A stretch of 64,000 nucleotides of DNA. Source: Pleurocapsa sp. FMAR1 (GTDB lineage Bacteria; Cyanobacteriota; Cyanobacteriia; Cyanobacteriales; Xenococcaceae). The position numbers and the translations under genes were made by a program. Under the pieces are notes generated by a model. The model did not search any database. It saw only the letters and a program-made list of their open reading frames with translations, and was not told where the DNA came from. Location: contig NZ_OY762512.1 of NCBI RefSeq assembly GCF_963665995.1, positions 2,232,001 to 2,296,000 of the forward strand. Reading direction: 5' to 3'. Shown one piece after another: positions 18,990 to 27,699 of the stretch (positions are counted from its first letter, which is position 1; the number at the start of each line of letters is the position of its first letter).

Positions 18990-20375
18990 TTAGTCAATCT
19001 TACTTTCAACTCTCATTTCAAAAGAGGAGGGAGGAGCAATAGTTAAACCACGACGCACTGGTAACATAGGGCGATGCCTACGGCTAGCTTCGCGATCGCT
19101 TGTTAGTTTTAATTTAAACCTTGATAAAATTGTCGCCGTTACTAATTTCATTTCTAGTAATGCTAAAGCAGAACCAATGCAACGGCGATTTCCTCCACCA
19201 AAAGGAATATATTCATAATTGGAGTAGGCTCTATTTAAAAATCTTTGCGGGTCAAATTGCTTAGAATTAGGATATAAATCTTCTCGGTGATGTAGAGAAT
19301 AAATAGAAACTATCAACCAAGTATTAGGTTCAAAATCATATTCCATGATAGACATTGGTTTGGTAAGCAGGCGAGCAAAAGTTCCTATAGCAATCGGATA
19401 AATTCGCAGAGTTTCTGAAACTACTGCGTTTAAATAAGCCAAATTGTTTATTTCTTGATAATTTAAGTTGTTCCCCAAAGAATTTAATTCAAAACGCAAC
19501 TTTTCTTGTACTTCTGGAAAATAATGAACCCAATAGAAAAGCCAAGCCAAAGCCGAAGCAGTTGTTTCATGTCCAGCAAACAATAAAGTTATTAATTCAT
19601 CGTGTAATTCTTCATCTGTCATTCCTTCTCCATTTTCATCTTTTGCCAATAGCAACAGACTAAAAATATCTTTAGTTTCTATATTTTGTGAAGCTAATAA
19701 TTCTCGTCTTTCTTTTATTTCTGCATAGATTAAAGTTCTAATTTCTTGTTGTAAAAGCAAAAAACGACCCCAAGGACTAAATTTACCCCAATCTTTTTGT
19801 AACCAAGGAAAAAATATCAAACTTGAATTTAAAGGAGTATTAAACGTCTCTAAAAGTGTGGTTAACAACTCTCGTAGTCGGTCATATCTCTCTCCAGAAT
19901 CAATTCCAAATACCACGCTTAAAATTACTCGCATCGTAATTTCTTGCGTCAGCGATCGCACTTTAAAAGGCTTGTCTGTTTCTAAGCGATCGCAAGCTTT
20001 ATTAGTTATATTAACTATCTGCTCACTACATTTCTGTAGAGATTCTCCATGAAAAGGAGGCATCAACAAACGTCGGCGATTTCTATGTTCTTTACCATCT
20101 AATAACAGTAACGAATTATCCCCAACTAGAAAGCTCAACATTTTATTACCCCTACCAACTTCAAACGTACCAGTCGAAGCGGTAAAAATCTCTTCAATAG
20201 CTTTAGGGTTACTAGTCATGATTGTTGGCGGAGAATTTTTAAACGTTACCTGATAAAAATCCCCGTACTTCTGGGTGCGTTTCTCGATAAACTCTAGAGG
20301 TCGTAAAATAGCATTTATCTGGCGGATGCTTCTCAGCCAACCAGAAGTACTTTTAATTGTTGGTATTTGCTTCAT
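18990..20375 (-). CDS. Cytochrome P450, CYP110-like
   Basis: All core P450 motifs are present in 461 residues. The I-helix oxygen-binding motif is LLFAGHETTASALAW near residue 265, the K-helix ExxR is SETLRIYP, and the heme-thiolate loop is PFGGGNRRCIGSALALLE with its Cys near residue 397. CYP110 enzymes of cyanobacteria are soluble fatty-acid or terpene hydroxylases. No ferredoxin or reductase gene is adjacent. It converges on the secreted FAD oxidoreductase, so the two are not one transcript. The subfamily is a judgement from the general look of the N-terminal half. Confidence 0.88.
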   Translation of the reverse strand: MKQIPTIKSTSGWLRSIRQINAILRPLEFIEKRTQKYGDFYQVTFKNSPPTIMTSNPKAIEEIFTASTGTFEVGRGNKMLSFLVGDNSLLLLDGKEHRNRRRLLMPPFHGESLQKCSEQIVNITNKACDRLETDKPFKVRSLTQEITMRVILSVVFGIDSGERYDRLRELLTTLLETFNTPLNSSLIFFPWLQKDWGKFSPWGRFLLLQQEIRTLIYAEIKERRELLASQNIETKDIFSLLLLAKDENGEGMTDEELHDELITLLFAGHETTASALAWLFYWVHYFPEVQEKLRFELNSLGNNLNYQEINNLAYLNAVVSETLRIYPIAIGTFARLLTKPMSIMEYDFEPNTWLIVSIYSLHHREDLYPNSKQFDPQRFLNRAYSNYEYIPFGGGNRRCIGSALALLEMKLVTATILSRFKLKLTSDREASRRHRPMLPVRRGLTIAPPSSFEMRVESKID

Positions 20376-20439
20376 TAGTGCGATCGCTTTTTTAAACTGC
20401 TTTTAGATCGATTCTAACGAAAATGGAAAAAGTGATTAG

Positions 20440-21915
20440 TTACAAGTTTGGATGTTGAAAATTACTAGCTATTTTGTCGAGCTTTTTGGCGATCGCCAGT
20501 AACTCCAAATCCTGCCATCTTTTTCCGACTATCTGGACTCCTATAGGTAATCCTGACTTACTTTTGCCAATAGGAATAACAACTACAGGGCTACCTGTAA
20601 AATTTAACGGCATAGTGTAACCGCCACAGGCTAGCAGGTAGGGAAACTTTGTTCCATCAACTTCAATCGATTGACCAAAATCGCAGTGGGGAAAGGCTGG
20701 AGTAATAGATACAGGACAAATCCAAGCATCCCATCGATTCATAAATCGATCCATTTGGGTCATGGTGCGATCGCGTTGTGCCAATATAGCTTTATATTTT
20801 GCCAAACTAGGAGGAAAAGCAAGTTTAGTTTTTTTAGTAAAAGGTGTACCCGATTTAAAAGCAGTTTGGGTTCGGGCTAAAAATTCAGACTTAAGACTAA
20901 ACTGAAATCCGCCAATCAGATCTTTGCTCGAAGAGGTTGAAGCGAACAATTCAAAAAAAGACAAGATACCGTAATTAGTTAATGTATCTGACCAATCTAG
21001 ATCGGTAGGATTCGATTCTGTCAAATGACAACCAGCATTAGTTAAACGGTTAATTAAATTTTGGATACAGACTTGTGTATCTTTAGTTATGGGCAGAAAA
21101 TCATAGCCATATGTCCAAGCAATTTTTAATTCAGATAATGGCTTACCTGTCGGCTTATCTAAGGGAACTGGAGGAATTTCTGGCTGATTAATATCTGCAC
21201 CTGCAATTATCGCCAAAGATAGCTGCAAATCTTCTACAGAACGCACTAAAGTTCCAACTCTTAGCATTTGGCGAATATATTTAGATTGTCCTGGTAAGGG
21301 TGGCATATGTCCCGTAGTAGAAACTCGACCATCCGTAGGCATAAATCCATACACGCCACAATAATGGGCTGGAAGACGAATCGAACCTGCAATATCACTA
21401 CCTAAATCCAAAGGCGAAAAACCAGCAGCCACAGCCCCTGCTGAACCGCCACTACTTCCACCAACTGTATGATTTAAGTCCCAAGGATTATTAGTACGTC
21501 CAAATACAGGATTTTTTGTTTGATAGTCTCCGCCAAATTGCGGAATATTAGTTTTACCAAGGATAATTGCCCCTGCTGCTTTCAATCTTGCTACCGTAGT
21601 AGCATCTTCATCAGGAACATAATCTTTTAAAGGTAAATATCCAGCCGTAGTAGTCAATCCAGCCGTTTTAAATAAATCTTTAATTGTTACGGGAACACCA
21701 TGCAATACGCCCCAGTTTTCGCCTTTGGCTAGTGCTTCATCTGCTTCCTTTGCTTTTTTAAGGGCTTGTTCTCGATTTAAAGTTGCGATCGCATTTATCT
21801 TTTGATTATGCTTGTCAATCTGTTCTAAATAAGCATTCACAACTTCCGTAGCCGAAACTTCTCGATCTCGAATCATCTGCGCTAGTTGACTGGCTGTAGC
21901 AAATACAATATTCAT
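20440..21915 (-). CDS. Amidase signature enzyme, copy 1
   Basis: This 491-residue amidase-signature protein has the Ser-cisSer-Lys triad intact: Lys79 (GVPVTIKD), cis-Ser154 in GGSSGGSAG and nucleophile Ser178 in DIAGSIRLPAH. Such enzymes hydrolyse amides of varied kinds, including amino-acid amides, indoleacetamide and nylon oligomers. It is a close paralogue of the next gene, with near-identical first 75 residues, and lies 28 bp downstream of it on the same strand. A TetR gene diverges from the pair. It lacks GatA features of an operon with gatB or gatC, so tRNA amidotransferase is unlikely. Confidence 0.88.
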   Translation of the reverse strand: MNIVFATASQLAQMIRDREVSATEVVNAYLEQIDKHNQKINAIATLNREQALKKAKEADEALAKGENWGVLHGVPVTIKDLFKTAGLTTTAGYLPLKDYVPDEDATTVARLKAAGAIILGKTNIPQFGGDYQTKNPVFGRTNNPWDLNHTVGGSSGGSAGAVAAGFSPLDLGSDIAGSIRLPAHYCGVYGFMPTDGRVSTTGHMPPLPGQSKYIRQMLRVGTLVRSVEDLQLSLAIIAGADINQPEIPPVPLDKPTGKPLSELKIAWTYGYDFLPITKDTQVCIQNLINRLTNAGCHLTESNPTDLDWSDTLTNYGILSFFELFASTSSSKDLIGGFQFSLKSEFLARTQTAFKSGTPFTKKTKLAFPPSLAKYKAILAQRDRTMTQMDRFMNRWDAWICPVSITPAFPHCDFGQSIEVDGTKFPYLLACGGYTMPLNFTGSPVVVIPIGKSKSGLPIGVQIVGKRWQDLELLAIAKKLDKIASNFQHPNL

Positions 21916-21943
21916 ATTTCTAATAATTAATCAAAGATTTTGT

Positions 21944-23416
21944 TTACAAAGATGGAGTTTGAAAATTTCCCACTACTTCATCAAGCTTTTTGGCGATCGC
22001 CAGTAACGACCTTTCTCGCCATCTTTTGCCGATAATTTGCATCCCTATCGGTAATCCAGTCTCACTTTGTCCGATAGGAATTACAACTACAGGATGTCCT
22101 GTAAGATTAAATAGCATCGTATAGCCACCATTTGCTAGAAAATAAGGAACTTTACGTTTTTCTATTTCGATGACCGCACCTTGAGGACGATGAGTAAAGG
22201 CAGTTGTCATGGCAACGGGACATAGCCAAACATTCCAAGGTTCTAATGCTTTGTCTAACTGAGCAATAAGGCGATCGCGTTGAGTCAAAAGTTCAAAATA
22301 TTGTTTGAGAGAAGGATTTAGTAATGAGGGTAAAAACTGACTCAGGTTGCTTAAATCTCGTAGTTCTTTGTCTCCCTGAGTGGCTTCTCGAAACATAACG
22401 GGTAAAGTTTTTTTAGCATCATCAAAACTTATTGGCTGTGAATAAACAAAGTTTAGTGCTGTTAAGCGATCGCAAACTTTAAATGCTTCTTGTAAATCAA
22501 ATGGTGGAGATTTCCAGCGTGAAGTATCTGCACATACTGGCTTAAGTTTATTTATTGCCGAATTTATTGCCGTTTTAATCTCCGCAGCGACGGGCATTTT
22601 CTGCCAACTATCTGACCACACTATGCGTATATCTTGTAAAGATTTTTCGTCAACTGTATCTAAAGGAACAGGAGGAACATCTGGCTGTCGTGGATCTGCA
22701 CCTACAGTTAAAGATAAACATAGTCGTAAATCTTCAATGGAACGAGCAAAAGAACCAACGGTCATCAACTGACGAATACATTTAGGCATTCCTGGAGCTT
22801 CGGGAATATGTCCTGCTGTTGATATACGGCGATCTGTTGGTTTTAGGGCATATACACCACAAAAATGTGCTGGCTGACGAGTTGAACCAGAAGCATCATT
22901 ACCCAAATCTAAAGCTGAAAAACCCGCAGCGATCGCTGCTGCGCTACCGCCAGAACTACCTCCAGGAGTGTAATCTAAATTCCAAGGATTATTAACCCGT
23001 CCAAAAATATCGTTGGTACTTTGATAATCACTTGCCATTTCCGCAAGGTTAGTTTTACCGATTATAGTTGCTCCCGCTTGACGAAGACGCGAGACAACCG
23101 TTGCATCTTGTTTAGGAAGATGATTTTTAAGAGGTTTATAGCCTGCGGTAGTAAGTAATCCCTTGGTTTCAAAGGTATCTTTAAGGGTAATTGGTACACC
23201 GTGTAACGCTCCCCAGTTTTCGCCTTTGGCTATAGCTTCATCTGCTTCAATTGCTTTTTGTTTAGCTTTTTCTGTGTTTAAAGTTGCGATCGCATTTATT
23301 TTGCCATTATGTTTTTTAATTTGTTCTAAATAGGCATTTAAAACTTCTACTGCTGAAACTTCTTTATCCCGAATCATCTGCGCCAGTTGACTGGCAGTAG
23401 CAAATACTATATTCAT
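21944..23416 (-). CDS. Amidase signature enzyme, copy 2
   Basis: This is the paralogue of the downstream amidase, 490 residues. The triad is conserved: Lys79 (GVPITLKD), Ser154 (GGSSGGSAA) and Ser178 (DASGSTRQPAH). The N-terminal ~75 residues and the 3' end (PVVVIPIGQSETGLPIG) are almost the same in both copies, while the middle third (residues ~255-370) differs strongly. That suggests different substrates after tandem duplication. It is the first gene of the pair, so the shared promoter probably lies in the 145-bp gap to the TetR gene. Confidence 0.88.
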   Translation of the reverse strand: MNIVFATASQLAQMIRDKEVSAVEVLNAYLEQIKKHNGKINAIATLNTEKAKQKAIEADEAIAKGENWGALHGVPITLKDTFETKGLLTTAGYKPLKNHLPKQDATVVSRLRQAGATIIGKTNLAEMASDYQSTNDIFGRVNNPWNLDYTPGGSSGGSAAAIAAGFSALDLGNDASGSTRQPAHFCGVYALKPTDRRISTAGHIPEAPGMPKCIRQLMTVGSFARSIEDLRLCLSLTVGADPRQPDVPPVPLDTVDEKSLQDIRIVWSDSWQKMPVAAEIKTAINSAINKLKPVCADTSRWKSPPFDLQEAFKVCDRLTALNFVYSQPISFDDAKKTLPVMFREATQGDKELRDLSNLSQFLPSLLNPSLKQYFELLTQRDRLIAQLDKALEPWNVWLCPVAMTTAFTHRPQGAVIEIEKRKVPYFLANGGYTMLFNLTGHPVVVIPIGQSETGLPIGMQIIGKRWRERSLLAIAKKLDEVVGNFQTPSL

Positions 23417-23560
23417 TGCTAATAACCTAATAAAATAGATTTAATTAAGTTAATTATATTCACATTTAGTTAACTCTATTAACTAAAATATCGAAAAGCA
23501 TAGAATATATTGCCAAAATCTCGCAATGACAAATGATAAATGTTTAACGTTCAATGAAAA

Positions 23561-24148
23561 ATGGGTCGTCCAACCAAAGAAAATTCCTTAACTAAACAAG
23601 ATGTAATTAATGCTGCGATCGCCTGTATCGAACAAGAAGGAGCATCGGCTTTAGGTGTCAATCGCGTAGCTAGGGAATTGGGTATTAAACCCCCTGCTAT
23701 TTATAAACATCTTCAAGGAAATGCAGAATTAAAAAAAGCAGTAGCATTAGCGATTTATGAACTTTATTTCGCCCAATTGAGTCAGAAAACTGCAAATATA
23801 AAAGAACCTCGTGCTTGTTTGAAGGCTGGAGGATTAGCTAGCCGAGATTTTGCGCGATCGCATCCTGGACTATTTCAAGTAATGATGCAGTTTCAGTTGC
23901 AGTCAGACGATCCTGAGTCAGCTTTAGTAATTCAACAGTCGCAGGGTTTGTTCAAAACTCTTTTAGATTCTCAAGGCTTAAGTAAAACCAAATTGATCGA
24001 CATCATGCGAATGGTAAATTCGACAATTTTTGGCTTTATTACCTTAGAACAGTCTGGATTATTAACTTTACCTCGATCTACTGACGATAGTTTTGAAGTA
24101 ATACTTGATGCCTTGCTCGAAGCAATAGAATATATCAAAGCAAATTAG
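23561..24148 (+). CDS. TetR-family transcriptional regulator
   Basis: The N-terminal helix-turn-helix is clear: DVINAAIACIEQEGASALGV, NRVARELGIKPPAIYKHL, then a ligand-binding helical domain with FARSHPGLFQVMMQF. At 195 residues it is a usual TetR length; the C-terminal part resembles the WHG type. It is transcribed away from the two amidases with 145 bp between, the typical layout for a local repressor of the neighbouring operon. The inducer may be an amidase substrate or product, by inference. Confidence 0.85.
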   Translation: MGRPTKENSLTKQDVINAAIACIEQEGASALGVNRVARELGIKPPAIYKHLQGNAELKKAVALAIYELYFAQLSQKTANIKEPRACLKAGGLASRDFARSHPGLFQVMMQFQLQSDDPESALVIQQSQGLFKTLLDSQGLSKTKLIDIMRMVNSTIFGFITLEQSGLLTLPRSTDDSFEVILDALLEAIEYIKAN

Positions 24149-24240
24149 TTAAAAAATGACTATTGTATTTAATAATCCTACCGCTGATAAATTCGTAGTT
24201 TTAAGCTGTAGGCTACAAGCTATAAGCCTTTTAAGATTAA

Positions 24241-24357
24241 ATAGAAAGGATAATAAATCTAATTCATACCTCGATTCAGCAACGCCCAAAATCAGAGCGA
24301 GAAGATATATCTACCAAAGAAATTAAACAAATATTAACAGGGTTTGAACAGCAATAA
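24241..24357 (+). pseudogene. Short orphan coding remnant
   Basis: Within the 353-bp gap between the TetR and aldo/keto reductase genes, one frame without a usable start codon reads LIHTSIQQRPKSERED then STKEIKQILTGFEQQ before a stop. The composition is protein-like, as in the C-terminal end of a lost gene. No family is recognised. The rest of the gap holds two HIP1 sites and nothing else clear. Confidence 0.25.
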
Positions 24358-24501
24358 ACGAGCAGAAGATGCGATCGCTCTTTTCGTTTTTAGACAAGGC
24401 GATCGCTCGATAATTATTTTTCAACTTGAGATTTAGCTTAATTCGATCACAAGTCTTGAAATCCCGTCATAATCATAAATAGACGATTTTTCGACAAATT
24501 T

Positions 24502-25335
24502 ATGAAAACACTACGGCTAAAATCGGCAAAAGAAATACCCATACTTGGTCAGGGTACTTGGCGCATGGGGGAAAAAGCCAGCCAAAAACAAGCAGAAATA
24601 GATGCGCTGCGTCTAGGAATTGATTTGGGAATGACTTTGATTGATACTGCCGAGATGTATGGAGAAGGTGGTGCAGAAAAGATAGTTGCAGAGGCGATCG
24701 CGCCTTATCGAGATGAGGTATATTTGGTTAGTAAGTTTTATCCTTATAATGCTAGTTATCAGGGATTGATAGCTGCTTGCGATCGCTCTTTGTCCCGACT
24801 CAAAACTGATTTTTTAGATCTATATTTACTTCACTGGCGCGGATCTGTACCCTTATCGGAAACCCTATCAGGATTGCAGCATCTCAAGCAAGCTGGAAAG
24901 ATTTTGGACTACGGCGTTAGTAACTTCGACACGGATGATATGGAAGAAGGATTATCTTTGCCTGGAGGGGAAGAAATAGTTGCTAATCAAGTACTTTATA
25001 ACTTAATGCGTCGCGGTATTGAATGGGATTTGCTTCCCTGGTGCAAAGATCGCAATCTAGCGATCATGGCTTATTCTCCTGTAGAGCAACGAGCTTTTGT
25101 TGATGATTCTAAGCTGAAAGATATTGCAGCCAAACACAACGCCACATCTACCCAAATTGCCTTGAGTTGGTTACTACATCAGGATAATGTCATTTCTATC
25201 CCGAAAGCTACCAATCTCGAACACGTCAAAGAAAATCGTGCTGCTTTGGATATCAAGTTAACCAAAGAAGATTTGCAAAAATTAGATTTTGCTTTTAAAC
25301 CTCCTGGTCACAAGATGTCTTTAGCAATGCGATAA
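24502..25335 (+). CDS. Aldo/keto reductase
   Basis: The protein has a complete AKR barrel in 277 residues with the catalytic tetrad Asp48, Tyr53, Lys78 and His111 (LIDTAEMYGEG, LVSKFYP, LYLLHWRG). The C-terminal NADPH-binding strand includes VISIPKATNLEHVKENRAA. The enzyme should reduce aldehydes or ketones with NADPH in the cytosol. Its substrate is open; relatives detoxify methylglyoxal and other aldehydes. Confidence 0.9.
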   Translation: MKTLRLKSAKEIPILGQGTWRMGEKASQKQAEIDALRLGIDLGMTLIDTAEMYGEGGAEKIVAEAIAPYRDEVYLVSKFYPYNASYQGLIAACDRSLSRLKTDFLDLYLLHWRGSVPLSETLSGLQHLKQAGKILDYGVSNFDTDDMEEGLSLPGGEEIVANQVLYNLMRRGIEWDLLPWCKDRNLAIMAYSPVEQRAFVDDSKLKDIAAKHNATSTQIALSWLLHQDNVISIPKATNLEHVKENRAALDIKLTKEDLQKLDFAFKPPGHKMSLAMR

Positions 25336-25445
25336 TTTATTGGGCGTTGGTGATTTAAGTAAAAAAAATGCGGCATCTTTTTACAACTTTATGCAGAGAT
25401 GCCACCCTAAAATCTTATTGCTTTATATTTATCGAGCAAACAAGC

Positions 25446-25730
25446 TTAGAAAGTATTAACTCGATAACCTGCAAAGCTCTTTTTGCTGTCACGCGGTTTG
25501 GCTTTGTCAACTTTGATATCGCGTCCCATCCATTCTGCACCGTTGAGAATTTTGATGGCTTTATTTTCGTTGGCTTCGGACTTCATTTCTACAAAAGCAA
25601 ATCCTCTAGCTCGACCTGTTTCGCGGTCTGTGGGAATATCAACTCGTTGAACAGAGCCATATTCGTTAAAGACTTCACTTAAGTCTTCTTGATTAATTTC
25701 ATAGGCTAAGTTACCTACATAAATAGACAT
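25446..25730 (-). CDS. Cyanobacterial RRM RNA-binding protein
   Basis: A single RNA recognition motif fills the protein: RNP2 is IYVGNLAY near the N-terminus and RNP1 is RGFAFVEM near residue 42. Cyanobacterial Rbp proteins of this type bind RNA and are often induced by cold; some help to anchor mRNAs at thylakoids. This one has no glycine-rich tail and ends SKKSFAGYRVNTF, like the short RbpD-type proteins. A long AT-rich region of ~245 bp lies upstream and could hold a regulatory 5' leader. A weak hairpin with GGCATCT and AGATGCC arms lies past the stop, near 25372. Confidence 0.9.
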   Translation of the reverse strand: MSIYVGNLAYEINQEDLSEVFNEYGSVQRVDIPTDRETGRARGFAFVEMKSEANENKAIKILNGAEWMGRDIKVDKAKPRDSKKSFAGYRVNTF

Positions 25731-25976
25731 ATTGTTATTGTCTCCTCAATTGATGTTGTGTTTAGAGTGACAAGATTATTAGAAAGAAATAGCTCAATAC
25801 TTGATGGGAAAAACCTTCGTTACTGAATGCACACTTAATCGTTAATCTTTTGTTCTTATTTTGTATTATAACATTAATTTGAATAACCTGCACATTAACT
25901 ATGTTTGGGCTACTCACTTCAGGGATTAATTCTAAAATATGAGGGTGCTTAAATTATTCTCTAACGGTTAATTAAT

Positions 25977-26798
25977 ATGCCTGAAGGCCCTGAGATCAAG
26001 ATTGCTGCTGATAAAATAGCTAAAGCGATCGCTCTTAAACCGATCAAAGAAATATTTTTTGCCTTCGAGCATCTCAAACCATACCAAGATATATTGGCAA
26101 AGCAGCTAATTATTAAGGTAGATACTAAGGGTAAAGGTATGTTGATTCATTTTGATAATGGCTTGAGTATATTTAGTCATAATCAGCTTTACGGCAAGTG
26201 GATGATTCGCAATTCTTATAGTTATCCCGATACAAAGCGTCAATTGAGATTAGCTATTCATAACCAGAAGAAATCGGCGTTACTTTACAGTGCATCGAAT
26301 ATAGAAGTTTTAGACGAAAAGGCGATCGCCATTCATCCTTTTCTTAGTCGTTTGGGTTTAGATGTTTTAGACAGCAAGACAACTTCTAGAAAAGTTAAAG
26401 CCAGATTGCAAAACAAGTCTTTTCAGCGTCGCCGTTTTACTAGCTTACTGCTCGATCAGGGTTTTTTAGCAGGGTTAGGCAATTATCTGCGTAGCGAAAT
26501 ACTATTTGTAGCGCGAGTACATCCTACATTACGTCCTGTTGACTGTAGCGAACAACAAATATCTGCATTGGCTAAAGCTGCCATCAAAGTCCCCCAACAG
26601 TCTTATCAAACCCAAGGAATTACCAACGATTTAAAATTAGTCCAACGGTTAAAGAAACAGGGATACCAGCGTCAAGATTACCGTCACTGGGTATTTGGCA
26701 GAGAAGAAAGACCTTGTTATGTCTGCAATACGTCTATTATCAAAGAAATTTCTGGAGGTCGCAGATATTATTTTTGTCCTAACTGCCAAAAAGTATGA
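25977..26798 (+). CDS. nei: Fpg/Nei-family DNA glycosylase, endonuclease VIII type
   Basis: The N-terminus PEGPEI gives the catalytic Pro1-Glu2 pair of the Fpg/Nei family. The C-terminus has a zinc finger (CYVCNTS and CPNCQK), and the H2TH region includes LLDQGFLAGLGNYLRSEILF. Family members excise oxidised bases and cut by beta/delta elimination. The PEGPEI start and the gaps between motifs favour Nei (endonuclease VIII, oxidised pyrimidines) over MutM, which normally begins PELPEVE. Confidence 0.85.
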   Translation: MPEGPEIKIAADKIAKAIALKPIKEIFFAFEHLKPYQDILAKQLIIKVDTKGKGMLIHFDNGLSIFSHNQLYGKWMIRNSYSYPDTKRQLRLAIHNQKKSALLYSASNIEVLDEKAIAIHPFLSRLGLDVLDSKTTSRKVKARLQNKSFQRRRFTSLLLDQGFLAGLGNYLRSEILFVARVHPTLRPVDCSEQQISALAKAAIKVPQQSYQTQGITNDLKLVQRLKKQGYQRQDYRHWVFGREERPCYVCNTSIIKEISGGRRYYFCPNCQKV

Positions 26799-26991
26799 TG
26801 AAAAACAATAATTTGTTAATCACCTCTAACTAAAGTTTGGTTTTAAATACTTAATTGATTTTTTTTTCTACAACTAATTATAGGTGTTGAGATCGAGATT
26901 ATTGTTCATGATAAACATAGAGGCAGGCAAAAAAATTATCAACTAACTAATAATTTGCGCCTAAATCATGTACAAATTTTAGAAATATTTT

Positions 26992-27450
26992 ATGAGCGTA
27001 GCAGAAAACAAAATTTCCCAACTTCATTCTTTAAAAGATGACGACCAATTAGCTGTTTTGTGGTATCTATATAAAGATATTGCTAAAGACAAAATTACAG
27101 CAGAGCCAGAAAGAGAAGGCGAGAATTTAGAACAAGCAAATAGTCTAATTGATAGTATCAAGAAAATGTCAAAAGACGATCAGCTACAGGTACAAAAAGA
27201 TATTTTATCTGGTAGCGATCGCGAAGAATTTAATACCTATAAATCATATTCTTCAAACCAAAAACTATTTTTCTGGTATCAGTTAGCAGCCGAAATGGAA
27301 CAGGGTTCTGTTGTGGAGTTTCCTAGCGACTATCAGTTAGCTTCTGAAGGCAAAGAATTACTTGACTCTTTAAAAGCAATAGGTTTTGACCAGCAACTAA
27401 CTTTTATGCGTGATGCTGTAGGCTATAGTTCTGATAGTAGTTTAAATTAA
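26992..27450 (+). CDS. Helical carotenoid protein (OCP N-terminal domain homologue)
   Basis: The 152 residues match the all-helical N-terminal domain of the orange carotenoid protein along their full length, with no C-terminal sensory domain. Residues that contact carotenoid in OCP appear conserved: Trp24 and Tyr27 (LAVLWYLY, for OCP Trp41/Tyr44), Trp95 (FFWYQLAAEMEQG, for Trp110), and Arg140 (FMRDAV, for Arg155) at nearly the same spacing. HCPs bind carotenoid and quench singlet oxygen; some quench phycobilisomes. No CTDH partner gene is nearby. A hairpin terminator follows directly. Confidence 0.88.
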   Translation: MSVAENKISQLHSLKDDDQLAVLWYLYKDIAKDKITAEPEREGENLEQANSLIDSIKKMSKDDQLQVQKDILSGSDREEFNTYKSYSSNQKLFFWYQLAAEMEQGSVVEFPSDYQLASEGKELLDSLKAIGFDQQLTFMRDAVGYSSDSSLN

Positions 27451-27454
27451 ATTA

Positions 27455-27483
27455 AATTACAAAGCTAATTTCGCTTTGTAATT
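27455..27483 (+). terminator. Hairpin terminator after the carotenoid protein
   Basis: An 11-bp stem (AATTACAAAGC with GCTTTGTAATT) with a 7-nt loop starts 4 bp after the stop codon. A T-rich stretch follows a few bases later. It probably ends the HCP transcript. Between it and 27699 I see no gene; a start-less frame near 27540-27648 reads KVLTLAAFIGLFLMP and may be a decayed secreted peptide or chance. Confidence 0.65.
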
Positions 27484-27699
27484 AATTAGTTTTTCCTTTA
27501 GGGGTTTAGCATTTAACATTTGTTAAACCTCTATTGCTATACTATCTTTTTTGGCTCGAAAGCAAAAGTACTTACTCTTGCAGCTTTTATTGGCTTATTT
27601 TTAATGCCAAAGAGTGTTCCTTTGCCAACTATTGCTAGTAAAAAATAAAGCGTCACTAAATAAAATTAATATTTAAAAGCTGAAAGCTATAAATGATGA

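Noticed and set aside
25368-25682. 104-codon plus-strand ORF opposite the RRM gene
   Set aside because: The minus strand encodes a complete RRM protein with RNP1 and RNP2; the plus frame is its antisense shadow.
26850-26991. Open frame before the carotenoid protein reading EIIVHDKHRGRQKNYQL
   Set aside because: It has no start codon or family match and continues in another frame across the HCP start; most likely chance.
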